Assembly (NCBI RefSeq): GCF_003029735.1
Contig: NZ_KZ686270.1
Span: forward strand, 1-64,000
Direction: 5' to 3'
DNA: 64,000 nt
Origin: Pedobacter yulinensis
GTDB lineage: Bacteria > Bacteroidota > Bacteroidia > Sphingobacteriales > Sphingobacteriaceae
A program made the position numbers and the translations under genes. Under the pieces are notes generated by a model that saw only the letters and a list, made by a program, of their open reading frames with translations, ran no database searches and was not told the DNA's origin. This document shows positions 8,311 through 16,436 of the stretch, piece after piece. Numbering within the stretch: the first letter of the stretch is position 1; every line of letters starts with the position of its first letter.

Positions 8311-9695
8311 AACCCCTAATTTATATCGTCATATTTCTGATCTGGGCAACTGATGCAGTGGCGCAGCCGCACTTGCCCGCGCAGCTGAGTTTTGCCGAGT
8401 ACCTGGGTTACGTTAAGAAGTACCATCCCCTGACGCGGCAGGCTAATCTCACAATCAGCCGTTCAGAAGCTGAGCTGATGACAGCCCGCGGCGGTTTTGA
8501 TCCTAAAATAGCAGTCGACTACGACAAAAAAGAATTCAAGGGAACCAACTACTATTCCTTACTAAACAGCAGCTTCAAAATTCCCACCTGGTATGGCATT
8601 GAGGTTAAGGCTGCGTTCGACAACAGCCGAGGTGACTATGTGAATCCGCAGAACATGACCCCTAGCAACGGTCTTGCTTCTGTGGGGATCACTGTGCCCC
8701 TTGCGCAGGGATTGCTCGTGAACAAAAGAATGGCTGACCTGCGAATGGCCAGGGTACAGGTACGGCTGAGCGTTGCAGAACAGAAGCTGCAGGCTACCGA
8801 GGCCATCTACGCTGCCTCCCTTGCTTACTTTGGCTGGAAGCGTGCTTTCGAAGAGGTAAAATTATACCAGACGTATCTTGAGTTTGCGCGGGTAAGGTAT
8901 ACTGGCATCACAAAACTTATACAGGCAGGCGACAAACCTGCTATTGATAGCATTGAAGCGGGAATACTGGTAAAATCGCGCAGGTTGAGTCTTGCTGATG
9001 CGCAACTGAAGCTGACCAAGGCGCGGCTTGAACTGTCAAACTATCTGTGGATTGAAAACGTGCCCGTAGAGTTGGCGGAAAATATCGTTCCGGAAGAAAA
9101 CGCCGTTCAAACAGCATCAAAAAGCCTGAACCTTACCGATGCAACAGCCTTGCTGCAACTTGAGCAGCATCCCAAAATGCAATCGCTGCAGGGCAAGATC
9201 GACCTTTTGGAGATAGAGCGCCGGTATAAAGCAAACCTCCTCCTCCCCAAGGTAGATTTGAGCTACAACTACCTGTCTGAGCCGTCGTATTTTGACCGGT
9301 ATCGATTCGAGGATTATAAACTTGGTATCAACTTCAGCCTTCCGCTGTTCTTGAGAAAAGAACGGGGCGGCCTCAGGCTGGTAAAGCTTAAAATACAGGA
9401 CGGACAACTGGATCTTGACCTGACACGTGTTGCATTGAAAAATAAAATACTGGCGCAGCAAGCTGAAATTGATTCGCTTAAAACCCAGCGGCTCACCGCA
9501 TCAGATCTTGTAAAAGATTATACAACCATGCTGTCATCCGAAGACCGCTTGTTTTCGTTCGGTGAAAGCTCACTGTTTCTCATAAATTCCCGTGAAAACA
9601 ATGTAATCAGCAGCAGGCTGTCTGAAATCAGCATTGAGAACAGGTTGCTGATTTCAATTGCGGAGCTTTTCAGAACATTAAGCGATCCAAAATAA
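8307..9695 (+). CDS. TolC-family outer membrane efflux protein
   Basis: This 462-residue protein has a signal peptide (residues 1-20, ending AVAQ), two long helical repeat halves with the alternating pattern of OEP proteins, and glycine-rich strand segments (for example TARGGFDPKIAVDY). It overlaps the HlyD gene by 4 bp (ATGA), which indicates translational coupling. It is the outer membrane duct of the TetR-ABC-HlyD-TolC exporter. No clear terminator was found after it. Confidence 0.9.
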   Translation: MKPLIYIVIFLIWATDAVAQPHLPAQLSFAEYLGYVKKYHPLTRQANLTISRSEAELMTARGGFDPKIAVDYDKKEFKGTNYYSLLNSSFKIPTWYGIEVKAAFDNSRGDYVNPQNMTPSNGLASVGITVPLAQGLLVNKRMADLRMARVQVRLSVAEQKLQATEAIYAASLAYFGWKRAFEEVKLYQTYLEFARVRYTGITKLIQAGDKPAIDSIEAGILVKSRRLSLADAQLKLTKARLELSNYLWIENVPVELAENIVPEENAVQTASKSLNLTDATALLQLEQHPKMQSLQGKIDLLEIERRYKANLLLPKVDLSYNYLSEPSYFDRYRFEDYKLGINFSLPLFLRKERGGLRLVKLKIQDGQLDLDLTRVALKNKILAQQAEIDSLKTQRLTASDLVKDYTTMLSSEDRLFSFGESSLFLINSRENNVISSRLSEISIENRLLISIAELFRTLSDPK

Positions 9696-10058
9696 CGTCA
9701 TCTTGGTTCAGTATGCCATTCAGCTAAAATCTAGGCGGGAATAGCCACCGCGCCCCAACTCGGGCAATGACATGCTACCGATTGTACGACCTACTAAACT
9801 GCAAAACGACTTTAAAGCTACATGCCGGCCGCTGAAGGGATCTCTTCGATCATGTATTTGCCGTTTGAGACAAGTTATCGTCAGCCGGCTTCAGAGATCG
9901 ATAATCTGCCCGCGGCTCCTCCCGAGCCGGACCAGTCGCTGAGGCATAAACCAGGCGTGAAATATGTGCAGCTATATTGTCCGATCCGGGCAATTATCTA
10001 TCTTAGGGTGTTGCTGACGCTTTCAGCAAGCCAACACTAAACCATATAAGGCGACGAC
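9696..10058. other. Intergenic stretch without a supported gene
   Basis: A 72-codon frame at 9822-10040 has no recognisable domain, no plausible ribosome site and a composition unlike a protein, so I do not call it. The region must contain the promoter of the gene at 10059, but I cannot place it. Confidence 0.5.
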
Positions 10059-10622
10059 TTGAAGAAAAATTTGCTGGCCATTGCGCTGCTTGGCATGGCG
10101 TTTACCGCCAAATCACAACATACCAGTGTTGAAAAATCCGTATTCGGCATCCAAACCGGCTTTCTCGGTGTCTGGGCACATCATGAGGCAAAACTCTCCG
10201 GCCAGATCGCATTGCGGAGCGAACTTGGCTTTGACAGTGATCTTTGGGGTGGCTCCTTTTATGAGAAAACAGGTTTTGCAATGACGCCGGTTCTTGCCGC
10301 TGAGCCGCGCTGGTACTATAACCTGGACAGAAGAGCAAGAAAAGCAAAACTTACAGACGGAAACACCGGAAATTACCTGTCGCTGAAAACGCGTTTCAAC
10401 CCTGATTGGTTGGTCATTTCCAATTATGACGACGTGATTGTGATCAGCGCGATCGCTGTCATACCCAGCTGGGGGATTAGAAGAAGTATCGGGAAACATT
10501 TTAACTATGAAACAGGCTTCGGTGTCGGCTATGCCTATTCCTTTTCCAAACAAGCGGGTTTCGAAAAGAATGAAAGCCTCGTAGAGGTAGACCTGCAACT
10601 ACGCATTGGTTACCGGTTTTAG
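10059..10622 (+). CDS. Outer membrane beta-barrel-like protein, hypothetical
   Basis: This 187-residue protein has a signal peptide (MKKNLLAIALLGMAFTAKSQ) and then alternating polar/aromatic stretches typical of small beta-barrels, ending with the outer membrane-type C-terminus LQLRIGYRF (terminal Phe). The start codon is TTG; it is chosen because it gives a complete signal peptide and follows an AAGG element. Family and function are not recognised. It may sit in the outer membrane as a porin-like or adhesion-like barrel. It stands alone and converges with the gene at 10721. Confidence 0.65.
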   Translation: MKKNLLAIALLGMAFTAKSQHTSVEKSVFGIQTGFLGVWAHHEAKLSGQIALRSELGFDSDLWGGSFYEKTGFAMTPVLAAEPRWYYNLDRRARKAKLTDGNTGNYLSLKTRFNPDWLVISNYDDVIVISAIAVIPSWGIRRSIGKHFNYETGFGVGYAYSFSKQAGFEKNESLVEVDLQLRIGYRF

Positions 10623-10670
10623 CCCGGTTGCGAAGCCGTCGCCAACGGCCTGTCGTCCTGCCAAACAGAA

Positions 10671-10697
10671 CACATCAGCCGGCCAGCGGCTGATGTG
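10671..10697. terminator. Hairpin between convergent genes
   Basis: CACATCAGCCG (10671-10681) and CGGCTGATGTG (10687-10697) form a perfect 11-bp stem with a 5-nt loop between genes converging from both sides. T-tracts are weak, so it is a probable, not a classical, bidirectional terminator. Confidence 0.5.
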
Positions 10698-10720
10698 CGT
10701 TGAGTGGGCGAAATTCAGGG

Positions 10721-11242
10721 CTATTTCTGGAAAGGTATTCCATCGATTGACAGCTCATTGCAGCTGATTGACAAGACCGCGCTTCCGTACTGCTCGCTAT
10801 ATGCTATTCCGGCAAACTGATCTGAATAAGTGTACAGCCGGCCACCTTTAAACCTGATGGTCCGCTGCGGATTTTTACCGAAACTATCTGTCACAGTAAT
10901 TGAGCCGTCGAACAATGCATCGGGGGCAGCCAGGATGCGAAGCAGCTCGGGCTGAACGGTTTTGGCTTCCATAGATAGGTAGAACGAATCGTTCGCACTT
11001 GCGGGCCTTGCGGTTGCAGGCGTTTTTACCGCAGCGCTGTCTTTGCTGACTGCCCTGGTGTCTGCAGGCACCTCTTCCGGCGGGTAACGCGTTATCGACG
11101 TATTTACCGAATTGAGTTCGGTCGATACCGTTTTTCCTTTATATATTATTTGCATTTGAAGCGTGTTCCGGCGCTCCGACGACTGGGCAAATGCAGTTGA
11201 CCAGCCCGCGGTCAGCACAAGCAAAATCACAATCTGTTTCAT
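10721..11242 (-). CDS. Exported hypothetical protein with a possible Hcp/TssD-like C-terminal half
   Basis: This 173-residue protein begins with a signal peptide (residues 1-20, ending AFAQ). Residues 60-85 are a Thr/Ala/Pro-rich linker. The C-terminal part (about 97-170: GSITVTDS, then RTIRFKGGRLYTYSDQF, then LSISCNELSIDGI) follows the strand order and spacing of Bacteroidota type VI tube proteins (TssD), in which a FKNAY..Y.ESF segment is followed by ISxxEIxIG. This is pattern recognition only. A signal peptide is not expected for a true Hcp tube subunit. A start at 11275, overlapping the stop of the upstream gene as ATGA, is also possible and would add 11 residues. Confidence 0.55.
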   Translation of the reverse strand: MKQIVILLVLTAGWSTAFAQSSERRNTLQMQIIYKGKTVSTELNSVNTSITRYPPEEVPADTRAVSKDSAAVKTPATARPASANDSFYLSMEAKTVQPELLRILAAPDALFDGSITVTDSFGKNPQRTIRFKGGRLYTYSDQFAGIAYSEQYGSAVLSISCNELSIDGIPFQK

Positions 11243-11274
11243 TATCCAGGTGTTTGGTGATCGGAACGCAGCCA

Positions 11275-11610
11275 TCAGGAGCGCAAAAAATCAAATTTGC
11301 CTTCAAACATTTTGCCGACCACCGGCAAGGGTTTCCTGGCTTCATTGTTCGCAGCAATGATACCAAGTAACAGCAGCACGAACGTGCCAAGGCTAACAAC
11401 GATCGAAACGATGTAAGCCGGCGGTACCAGCGACACAAGAATCGAGGAAGCTATTCCAAGTACCAGTGACAAGATAATCAGCCCGAGAGACTGCTCAAGG
11501 TGGTAGCTTACCAACGTGTCTTTGTCTGTTCTTTTCTTAAATTCAAGGTAGGAAATGATCCACCCGATGATGGTGACATAGGCCAGGATAGCCAGCGTTT
11601 TGTTTTTCAT
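11275..11610 (-). CDS. DUF4870/Tic20-like small membrane protein
   Basis: This 111-residue protein has three hydrophobic segments (about 4-20, 38-60, 63-85). It contains the pattern of the DUF4870 group: an LAYVTIIGWIISYLEFKKR start, YHLEQSLGL (the family has H-x-Q/R-Q near the second helix) and a KPLPVVGKMFEGKFDFL tail. Its role is unknown; members are inner membrane proteins. I start at the ATG at 11610. The stop overlaps a possible start of the downstream exported protein, so the two genes are likely cotranscribed. Confidence 0.7.
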   Translation of the reverse strand: MKNKTLAILAYVTIIGWIISYLEFKKRTDKDTLVSYHLEQSLGLIILSLVLGIASSILVSLVPPAYIVSIVVSLGTFVLLLLGIIAANNEARKPLPVVGKMFEGKFDFLRS

Positions 11611-11795
11611 AACATTTAATTCTGGTGAAGTAGATGACACAAAATTCTGCGACTTTGCTTACAGGTCCAAACAATTGGCGACTACAAGGTGTCTACAGCT
11701 TGGAAAATGCGAGACACAAAGCGTCTACAAGACAACCCAATCGTTTAGTTACCAGTTAAATAAGCCAAACAAAAACACGCATAAAATTTAACTTA

Positions 11796-13727
11796 ATGAT
11801 TTCAAAACCACGTGTATCCTGTATAATTTTCCTTCTTTTGTTATTGTTCCGGCCGGAGTTGAAAGCACAGCAGCAGACACTCGACTCACTGAAACGGGTC
11901 ATAAGGGCCGCTTCTGCCGTTGATAAGCCCATTAAAATGGCTATGCTTGCCCGTGCAACCAATGAAAGTAATCCCCGCTCAGCGCACCGGACGGCACAAC
12001 AGGCCCTTGCCCTGGCAAGACAGCAGAAAAATCCAGACGCGCTCGCATTTTGTTACGCCACGGCAGGTTATATCGCCATGCAGCAGAAACACCCTGGAAA
12101 GGCCAGGGCATGGATAGACAGCGCCATGTTGCTCGCGCAGAAAAGTAAAAATGATGTGATCAGATCCTACGCATGGCTGCGCAAAGGTTGGCTCGAATTG
12201 GTAAACGGCAACAATGATCAGTCCATGACTGCACTACTCAAAGGCGCACAGCTGGCAGAGCAGGTCAACAGTCCGCAGGCATTCAGCCAGCAATCGTTGA
12301 TTCACCATTACATATCCAGCATCTACGCCTATGGCAGCGACACGGCCAAACAGCGTCGTTACGCCATAAAATGTCTGGCCACCGCGTTTCGCAGCGGCTC
12401 TCCCGACGATATTCAGATTGGCATGATGACGGTAGCACACAGCTTTTTCTCAAAATTTGAACGCGACGTTTCACAGCGCAGGTGGCTCGACAGCTCGAAA
12501 CTGGCTTACCGCAACGCAATGGACTACTACGAGCGGAACAAGGCGAAAATTTACATCCAAACCAATGCCTCGGTCACTGCCTTAAATCTGGCAAACATCT
12601 ATTTTAAGTACCACCCAAGGCCATACCGCGACAGTGCGCATGTGTATATTAACAGCGCGCTTGAGATCGCCCGCCGCACAAAAGGACATGAGGTGATAGC
12701 CAATTGTTATGGCATGTTAAGCGAATATGCCCTTATGGCCAGGCAATATAACCAGGCCGAACAATACCTTTTAAAAGGGCTGACCGAACTGGAACCCATT
12801 TCTTCGGGCGCAGACCTGACCCGTTCCAGGCTGATGCAGGGCCTTTCGCGAATCGCCGAGCAGGCGGGCCGATATGACCGCGCACTGGCGTATTACAAAA
12901 AATACCAGGATTACTACACCAAAGTCTTCGACGCAGAAAAGCTTACCACCATTCAGCGCATGGAAGCTGAATTTCATGCAAGCCGCCAGCAGGATGAAAT
13001 AGCGCGGCTGCAGGAACTTGACAAATTAAACCGGCGATCTTTCTGGCTCTACCTGGGCATTGGCTCTGCCGGCCTTCTCGTGCTCGGGTTTCTGTTGCTG
13101 TCCTATCATTATAAATTGAAGGCAGCCAAAAGACAGGAACAACTTGTCGAACAGCAGATGCAGCAGGCGGCTTTGCAACTAAAGCTGCACCAGACAGAAG
13201 CAGACCGCCTTGCCCTCGAAAAACAGGAGGCTGAACTAAAAATATCGCTTAAAGAACAGGAACGGGAGCGTTTGCAGGCACAGCAGGAACTCCTGCAGGA
13301 CCGAACACAGTGGCTGGAAAGACAACTCATTGCAGGCGTGCTCAAAATTGAAGAGAAAAACGCCATCCTGGACGCCTTAAGACAGCGCACACAACAAACC
13401 GACAATCAGGTCACCGCCCGCCAGATCGATCAGATCGTGAGCCAGAACCAGCGGCTGGACGAACAACAGTATGAGCTGAGCCAGATGCATCCTGATTTTT
13501 TCAACCAGCTGCAGCAAAAAGCCGGGAACAGCCTGACGAAACTGGACCTTAAATACTGTTCTTACATTTTAATGGGATTGGAAACCAAAGAAATCGCCAT
13601 GAGGCTGGGCGTTGAGCCGAAAAGCATCAGGATGGCGAAATACCGGCTAAAGCAAAAACTTGGCCTTGGCAAGGAAGAAAACCTGGACGTTTTTATCCAG
13701 TCATTTCAAAAACCAGGCAGGTCCTGA
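11796..13727 (+). CDS. Membrane-anchored TPR protein with C-terminal LuxR-like HTH
   Basis: This 643-residue protein has a signal peptide or first helix (about 10-25), a long TPR-like helical region (30-400, for example NQAEQYLLKGL and YDRALAYYKKYQDYY), a transmembrane helix at about 415-437 (FWLYLGIGSAGLLVLGFLLL), a strong Gln/Glu-rich coiled coil (445-560) and a terminal helix-turn-helix (LDLKYCSYILMGLETKEIAM, then LGVEPKSIRMAKYRLKQKLG). This layout, with periplasmic TPRs and a cytoplasmic LuxR/GerE-type HTH, is common in Bacteroidota and is thought to act as a one-component sensor. Target genes are not evident. It is divergent from the membrane protein gene at 11275-11610. Confidence 0.78.
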   Translation: MISKPRVSCIIFLLLLLFRPELKAQQQTLDSLKRVIRAASAVDKPIKMAMLARATNESNPRSAHRTAQQALALARQQKNPDALAFCYATAGYIAMQQKHPGKARAWIDSAMLLAQKSKNDVIRSYAWLRKGWLELVNGNNDQSMTALLKGAQLAEQVNSPQAFSQQSLIHHYISSIYAYGSDTAKQRRYAIKCLATAFRSGSPDDIQIGMMTVAHSFFSKFERDVSQRRWLDSSKLAYRNAMDYYERNKAKIYIQTNASVTALNLANIYFKYHPRPYRDSAHVYINSALEIARRTKGHEVIANCYGMLSEYALMARQYNQAEQYLLKGLTELEPISSGADLTRSRLMQGLSRIAEQAGRYDRALAYYKKYQDYYTKVFDAEKLTTIQRMEAEFHASRQQDEIARLQELDKLNRRSFWLYLGIGSAGLLVLGFLLLSYHYKLKAAKRQEQLVEQQMQQAALQLKLHQTEADRLALEKQEAELKISLKEQERERLQAQQELLQDRTQWLERQLIAGVLKIEEKNAILDALRQRTQQTDNQVTARQIDQIVSQNQRLDEQQYELSQMHPDFFNQLQQKAGNSLTKLDLKYCSYILMGLETKEIAMRLGVEPKSIRMAKYRLKQKLGLGKEENLDVFIQSFQKPGRS

Positions 13728-13780
13728 AGCGCCCGCTTCGTCAAGATCGGAACAGTAACACCTTTTTTAAATAAAACCCG

Positions 13781-14368
13781 TCAGGCACTTTTTTTCGAAA
13801 TTTCCCGGATTACCTGGTCCAGTTCGCCGGCGCTTTGTTTCAGCATCTGTGCAACTTCAGGATGCGCCTGCTCATTGCCGGTATCAGCCAGGAGATCGGT
13901 CAGCGCGAGAATGTTTGCAAGAGGCTTACGCACTTTATGCGACTGGATAAACCCAATTTCATCCAGTTGGGAGGAAGCCTTGTCCAGCCGGTCTTTTACC
14001 TCGACAAATTCCGTAATGTTGTACCCGATGCAGAAAATGCCTGCAGGCTCGTTGCGTTCGTCAAAGAAAGCCTGCATTTCCCATTGCGTGACAACATAAC
14101 CTCCCCTGCCATCATGTTTTCTAAGTGTGGCGGCGAAAAGCCGCGAGGAATCCCGGAAACATTGGGCACCCACCTCTTCACAAATGCGCACATCTTCGGG
14201 GTGTAAGGTTACCTGGAAATCTTTTCCAAGCAGGGTGCCACGGTTAAACGCGAATTTCCGATCATAATTCGGGCTGACATACGAATACCTGCCATCCAGA
14301 TCTATTGAAATGGTATAAAAGAAATTAGAGGTTTGTAAAAAGCTGTTAACTCCAGCGAAGTTTTCCAT
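13781..14368 (-). CDS. PAS-domain protein ending after a histidine-kinase H-box
   Basis: This 195-residue protein has a PAS domain (about 12-122, with LDGRYSYVSPNYDRKF and IFCIGYNITEF at its ends) followed by a two-helix region with an H-box-like sequence (FIQSHKVRKPLANILAL, His144). It then stops without the catalytic ATPase domain of histidine kinases. The C-terminus (QVIREISKKSA) is where HisKA domains normally end, so the stop appears clean and not a frameshift. It could be a phosphoacceptor or dimerisation partner, or a truncated kinase. It stands alone, convergent with the TPR regulator. Confidence 0.75.
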   Translation of the reverse strand: MENFAGVNSFLQTSNFFYTISIDLDGRYSYVSPNYDRKFAFNRGTLLGKDFQVTLHPEDVRICEEVGAQCFRDSSRLFAATLRKHDGRGGYVVTQWEMQAFFDERNEPAGIFCIGYNITEFVEVKDRLDKASSQLDEIGFIQSHKVRKPLANILALTDLLADTGNEQAHPEVAQMLKQSAGELDQVIREISKKSA

Positions 14369-14530
14369 AAATACGGGAATTGAATGGTCCGGCTGCTACG
14401 ACCAGGGAAATCTCCGCACAGCTACAGCATCCAACAGCCGGCTCCTGCAATTGTTTTGTCCGCGAGTAACTCCGTAGGCCGGGGCGGGCACGGCACCACC
14501 ATTCCGGCTTGAAGAAACATCGTTTTCCGG

Positions 14531-14566
14531 TTAAAAAACTGCCGCCCGTTGCACCGGCGGCAGTTT
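14531..14566 (-). terminator. Rho-independent terminator of the left SusCD operon
   Basis: On the minus strand a perfect 11-bp stem AAACTGCCGCC/GGCGGCAGTTT (14556-14566 with 14536-14546) is followed by a T-run (14533-14538). It lies 10 bp beyond the SusD stop codon. Confidence 0.8.
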
Positions 14567-14576
14567 CAGGCTTTCT

Positions 14577-16367
14577 CTATTTCCAGCCTGGGTTCTGCGT
14601 AATTTTAGGGTTCAGCACGATCTGGTTTGATGGGATCGGGTATAGGTAATAATGCTCAGGGAATGGTCCCGGCGGTACGCCCAGGTAAGATATGTAACCG
14701 GCGCTTGCGCCGTTTTGGATCGGTATGATGCTGTTGGCCGGCACATCGGTCCCTTTGGTTATATATCTGCCCAGTTTTTCCCTGACCGCATATTCCATTT
14801 TTTTCCACCGGCGCAGGTCATCAAATCTGAAGCCTTCGCCGATCAGTTCAATTGAACGTTCCCTTCTGATTTCCCACAACACCGGGTTAACCGCCTGATC
14901 TCTTGTCGGGTCATTTGGTATGTTCGTCACATTTAACGGCGCCACAGCACCCCTTGCACGCAACTTATTAACAGTAGCATCTGCTACGGCCTGGTTAAAA
15001 AGCCCCAGCTCGTAAGCAGCTTCGGCATGGTTGGCCAGTACTTCACCCATTCTGAAGATCGGGCTGTCGCTGATGTCCTGCCCCTGGGCATCCTGTACCT
15101 GCTGGTTGTAGTATTTGTAAAATCTATACCCGGTATAAGTTACCGAATAAGGTTGTCCGTTGGGAAAATCCACATAATGGGGTTCCTGCCGCACTACAAA
15201 GCCGTTCCAGTTGCGCGTGGGCAGGGTTTTGTGCGTAGGATCGGATATTGCCCGCATGATGCCGAAGTAAGAGGTATCGACCGGGTTAGATGTGTATGTA
15301 AAGTTGAGGCTTGGCGGCGTGGTTACCACAGTGAATGGTGGCGGCACACAGTAGTATAACCGCCTGTCGCGGTTTCTGAACTCCGTAAATGCAGACTTGT
15401 CGCCCTGAAACAGCGGACTTGTAAAGCGCGTCTGCCCGTCGGTCATCAGGAACATGTCTGCCGCGGCCTTGGTCAGGTCATACCGGCCGGATGAATTTCT
15501 GTTCTGGGTTGACAAACCATGCGTAACCTGGTTGGCCACGTAGGCTTTGTACAAGATAATGCCCGGCACGCCTGCCAGCGAGACGCTGTTAAAGTCGAGG
15601 TCATAATTCGGGTTTAAGGCCGGGAAAGAGACCATCAGCTTGGCCGATGCGTCGAAACTGGCCTGCAAATATGTATTCGCGCCAGCCAGGTTATGGTACT
15701 TGCGCCAGGTACCTTCCCTCAGGCCAAACCTGGATAGAAGTGCCCTGACCACATGAACATTCACCGTATTTTCGCCATCGCCGTTTTTAAGGTTTGCCTC
15801 GGCATACTGCAGATCTTTGAGAATGTTGGCGGCAACGACGTCGCGCGGCGTGTGTGCTACAAGCAGCTCTTCAGACTGGTCGTTAAGCGGCTTGTCTACA
15901 TACGGCACATCGCCGTACAGGTTGATCAGGTTCGTATAGTTATAGGCCCTGAAAAAATAGCCTATGCAACGCCAGTGCACACGATCAACCTCATTCAGAG
16001 ATGATTTGTCTATGTAATCAAGCATAAGATTGACCGTTCTGAGGTTGGCATAGGGCCTGGAATAGGAGTTTGCCGCGGTCGGTATAGTTACCTGCTGCCA
16101 AATCCACTGCGACTGCCCGTTCGGGTTGGCCAGCGCAAGCAAGTCACTGTTCAGATCATTGTCAAGCATTTCATTTGTGTAACCATTAAAGGCATTGTAG
16201 AACTGCCAGGAGTAAGTTAAGAATCCGTTGTAGTCAGACAGGATATTCTCCAGCGTTAACTGGCCTTCCGGTTTAAGATCGAGGGTATTGCAGCTCATGA
16301 CTGCGGCTATTGCGCCGCCGCACAGCAAGCGTTTGATCGATGATATAGAGAAAAAATTGGTTTTCAT
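14577..16367 (-). CDS. SusD/RagB-family nutrient-binding outer membrane lipoprotein
   Basis: This 596-residue protein has a lipoprotein signal (lipobox around AAVMSCN, Cys about residue 26) and the SusD layout: an N-terminal TPR-like region with LRTVNLMLDYIDKS and RAYNYTNLINLYGDVP, and the C-terminal motif VLWEIRRERSIELIGEGFRF followed by DDLRRWKKME. It binds glycan at the surface and caps the SusC channel. I chose the ATG at 16367; the longer frame adds residues before the signal. It follows the SusC gene by 69 bp in the same operon. The ligand is unknown. Confidence 0.92.
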   Translation of the reverse strand: MKTNFFSISSIKRLLCGGAIAAVMSCNTLDLKPEGQLTLENILSDYNGFLTYSWQFYNAFNGYTNEMLDNDLNSDLLALANPNGQSQWIWQQVTIPTAANSYSRPYANLRTVNLMLDYIDKSSLNEVDRVHWRCIGYFFRAYNYTNLINLYGDVPYVDKPLNDQSEELLVAHTPRDVVAANILKDLQYAEANLKNGDGENTVNVHVVRALLSRFGLREGTWRKYHNLAGANTYLQASFDASAKLMVSFPALNPNYDLDFNSVSLAGVPGIILYKAYVANQVTHGLSTQNRNSSGRYDLTKAAADMFLMTDGQTRFTSPLFQGDKSAFTEFRNRDRRLYYCVPPPFTVVTTPPSLNFTYTSNPVDTSYFGIMRAISDPTHKTLPTRNWNGFVVRQEPHYVDFPNGQPYSVTYTGYRFYKYYNQQVQDAQGQDISDSPIFRMGEVLANHAEAAYELGLFNQAVADATVNKLRARGAVAPLNVTNIPNDPTRDQAVNPVLWEIRRERSIELIGEGFRFDDLRRWKKMEYAVREKLGRYITKGTDVPANSIIPIQNGASAGYISYLGVPPGPFPEHYYLYPIPSNQIVLNPKITQNPGWK

Positions 16368-16436
16368 GATATTTTTAAGGTTTAGCCTCTTTTGAAAATC
16401 TGTTCGGTATAAATCAGGTGTTGCGCACAAGTGCTG

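Noticed and set aside
9822..10040. A 72-codon open frame before the beta-barrel gene
   Set aside because: No domain, no signal peptide and no ribosome-binding context; the amino-acid composition does not look like a protein.
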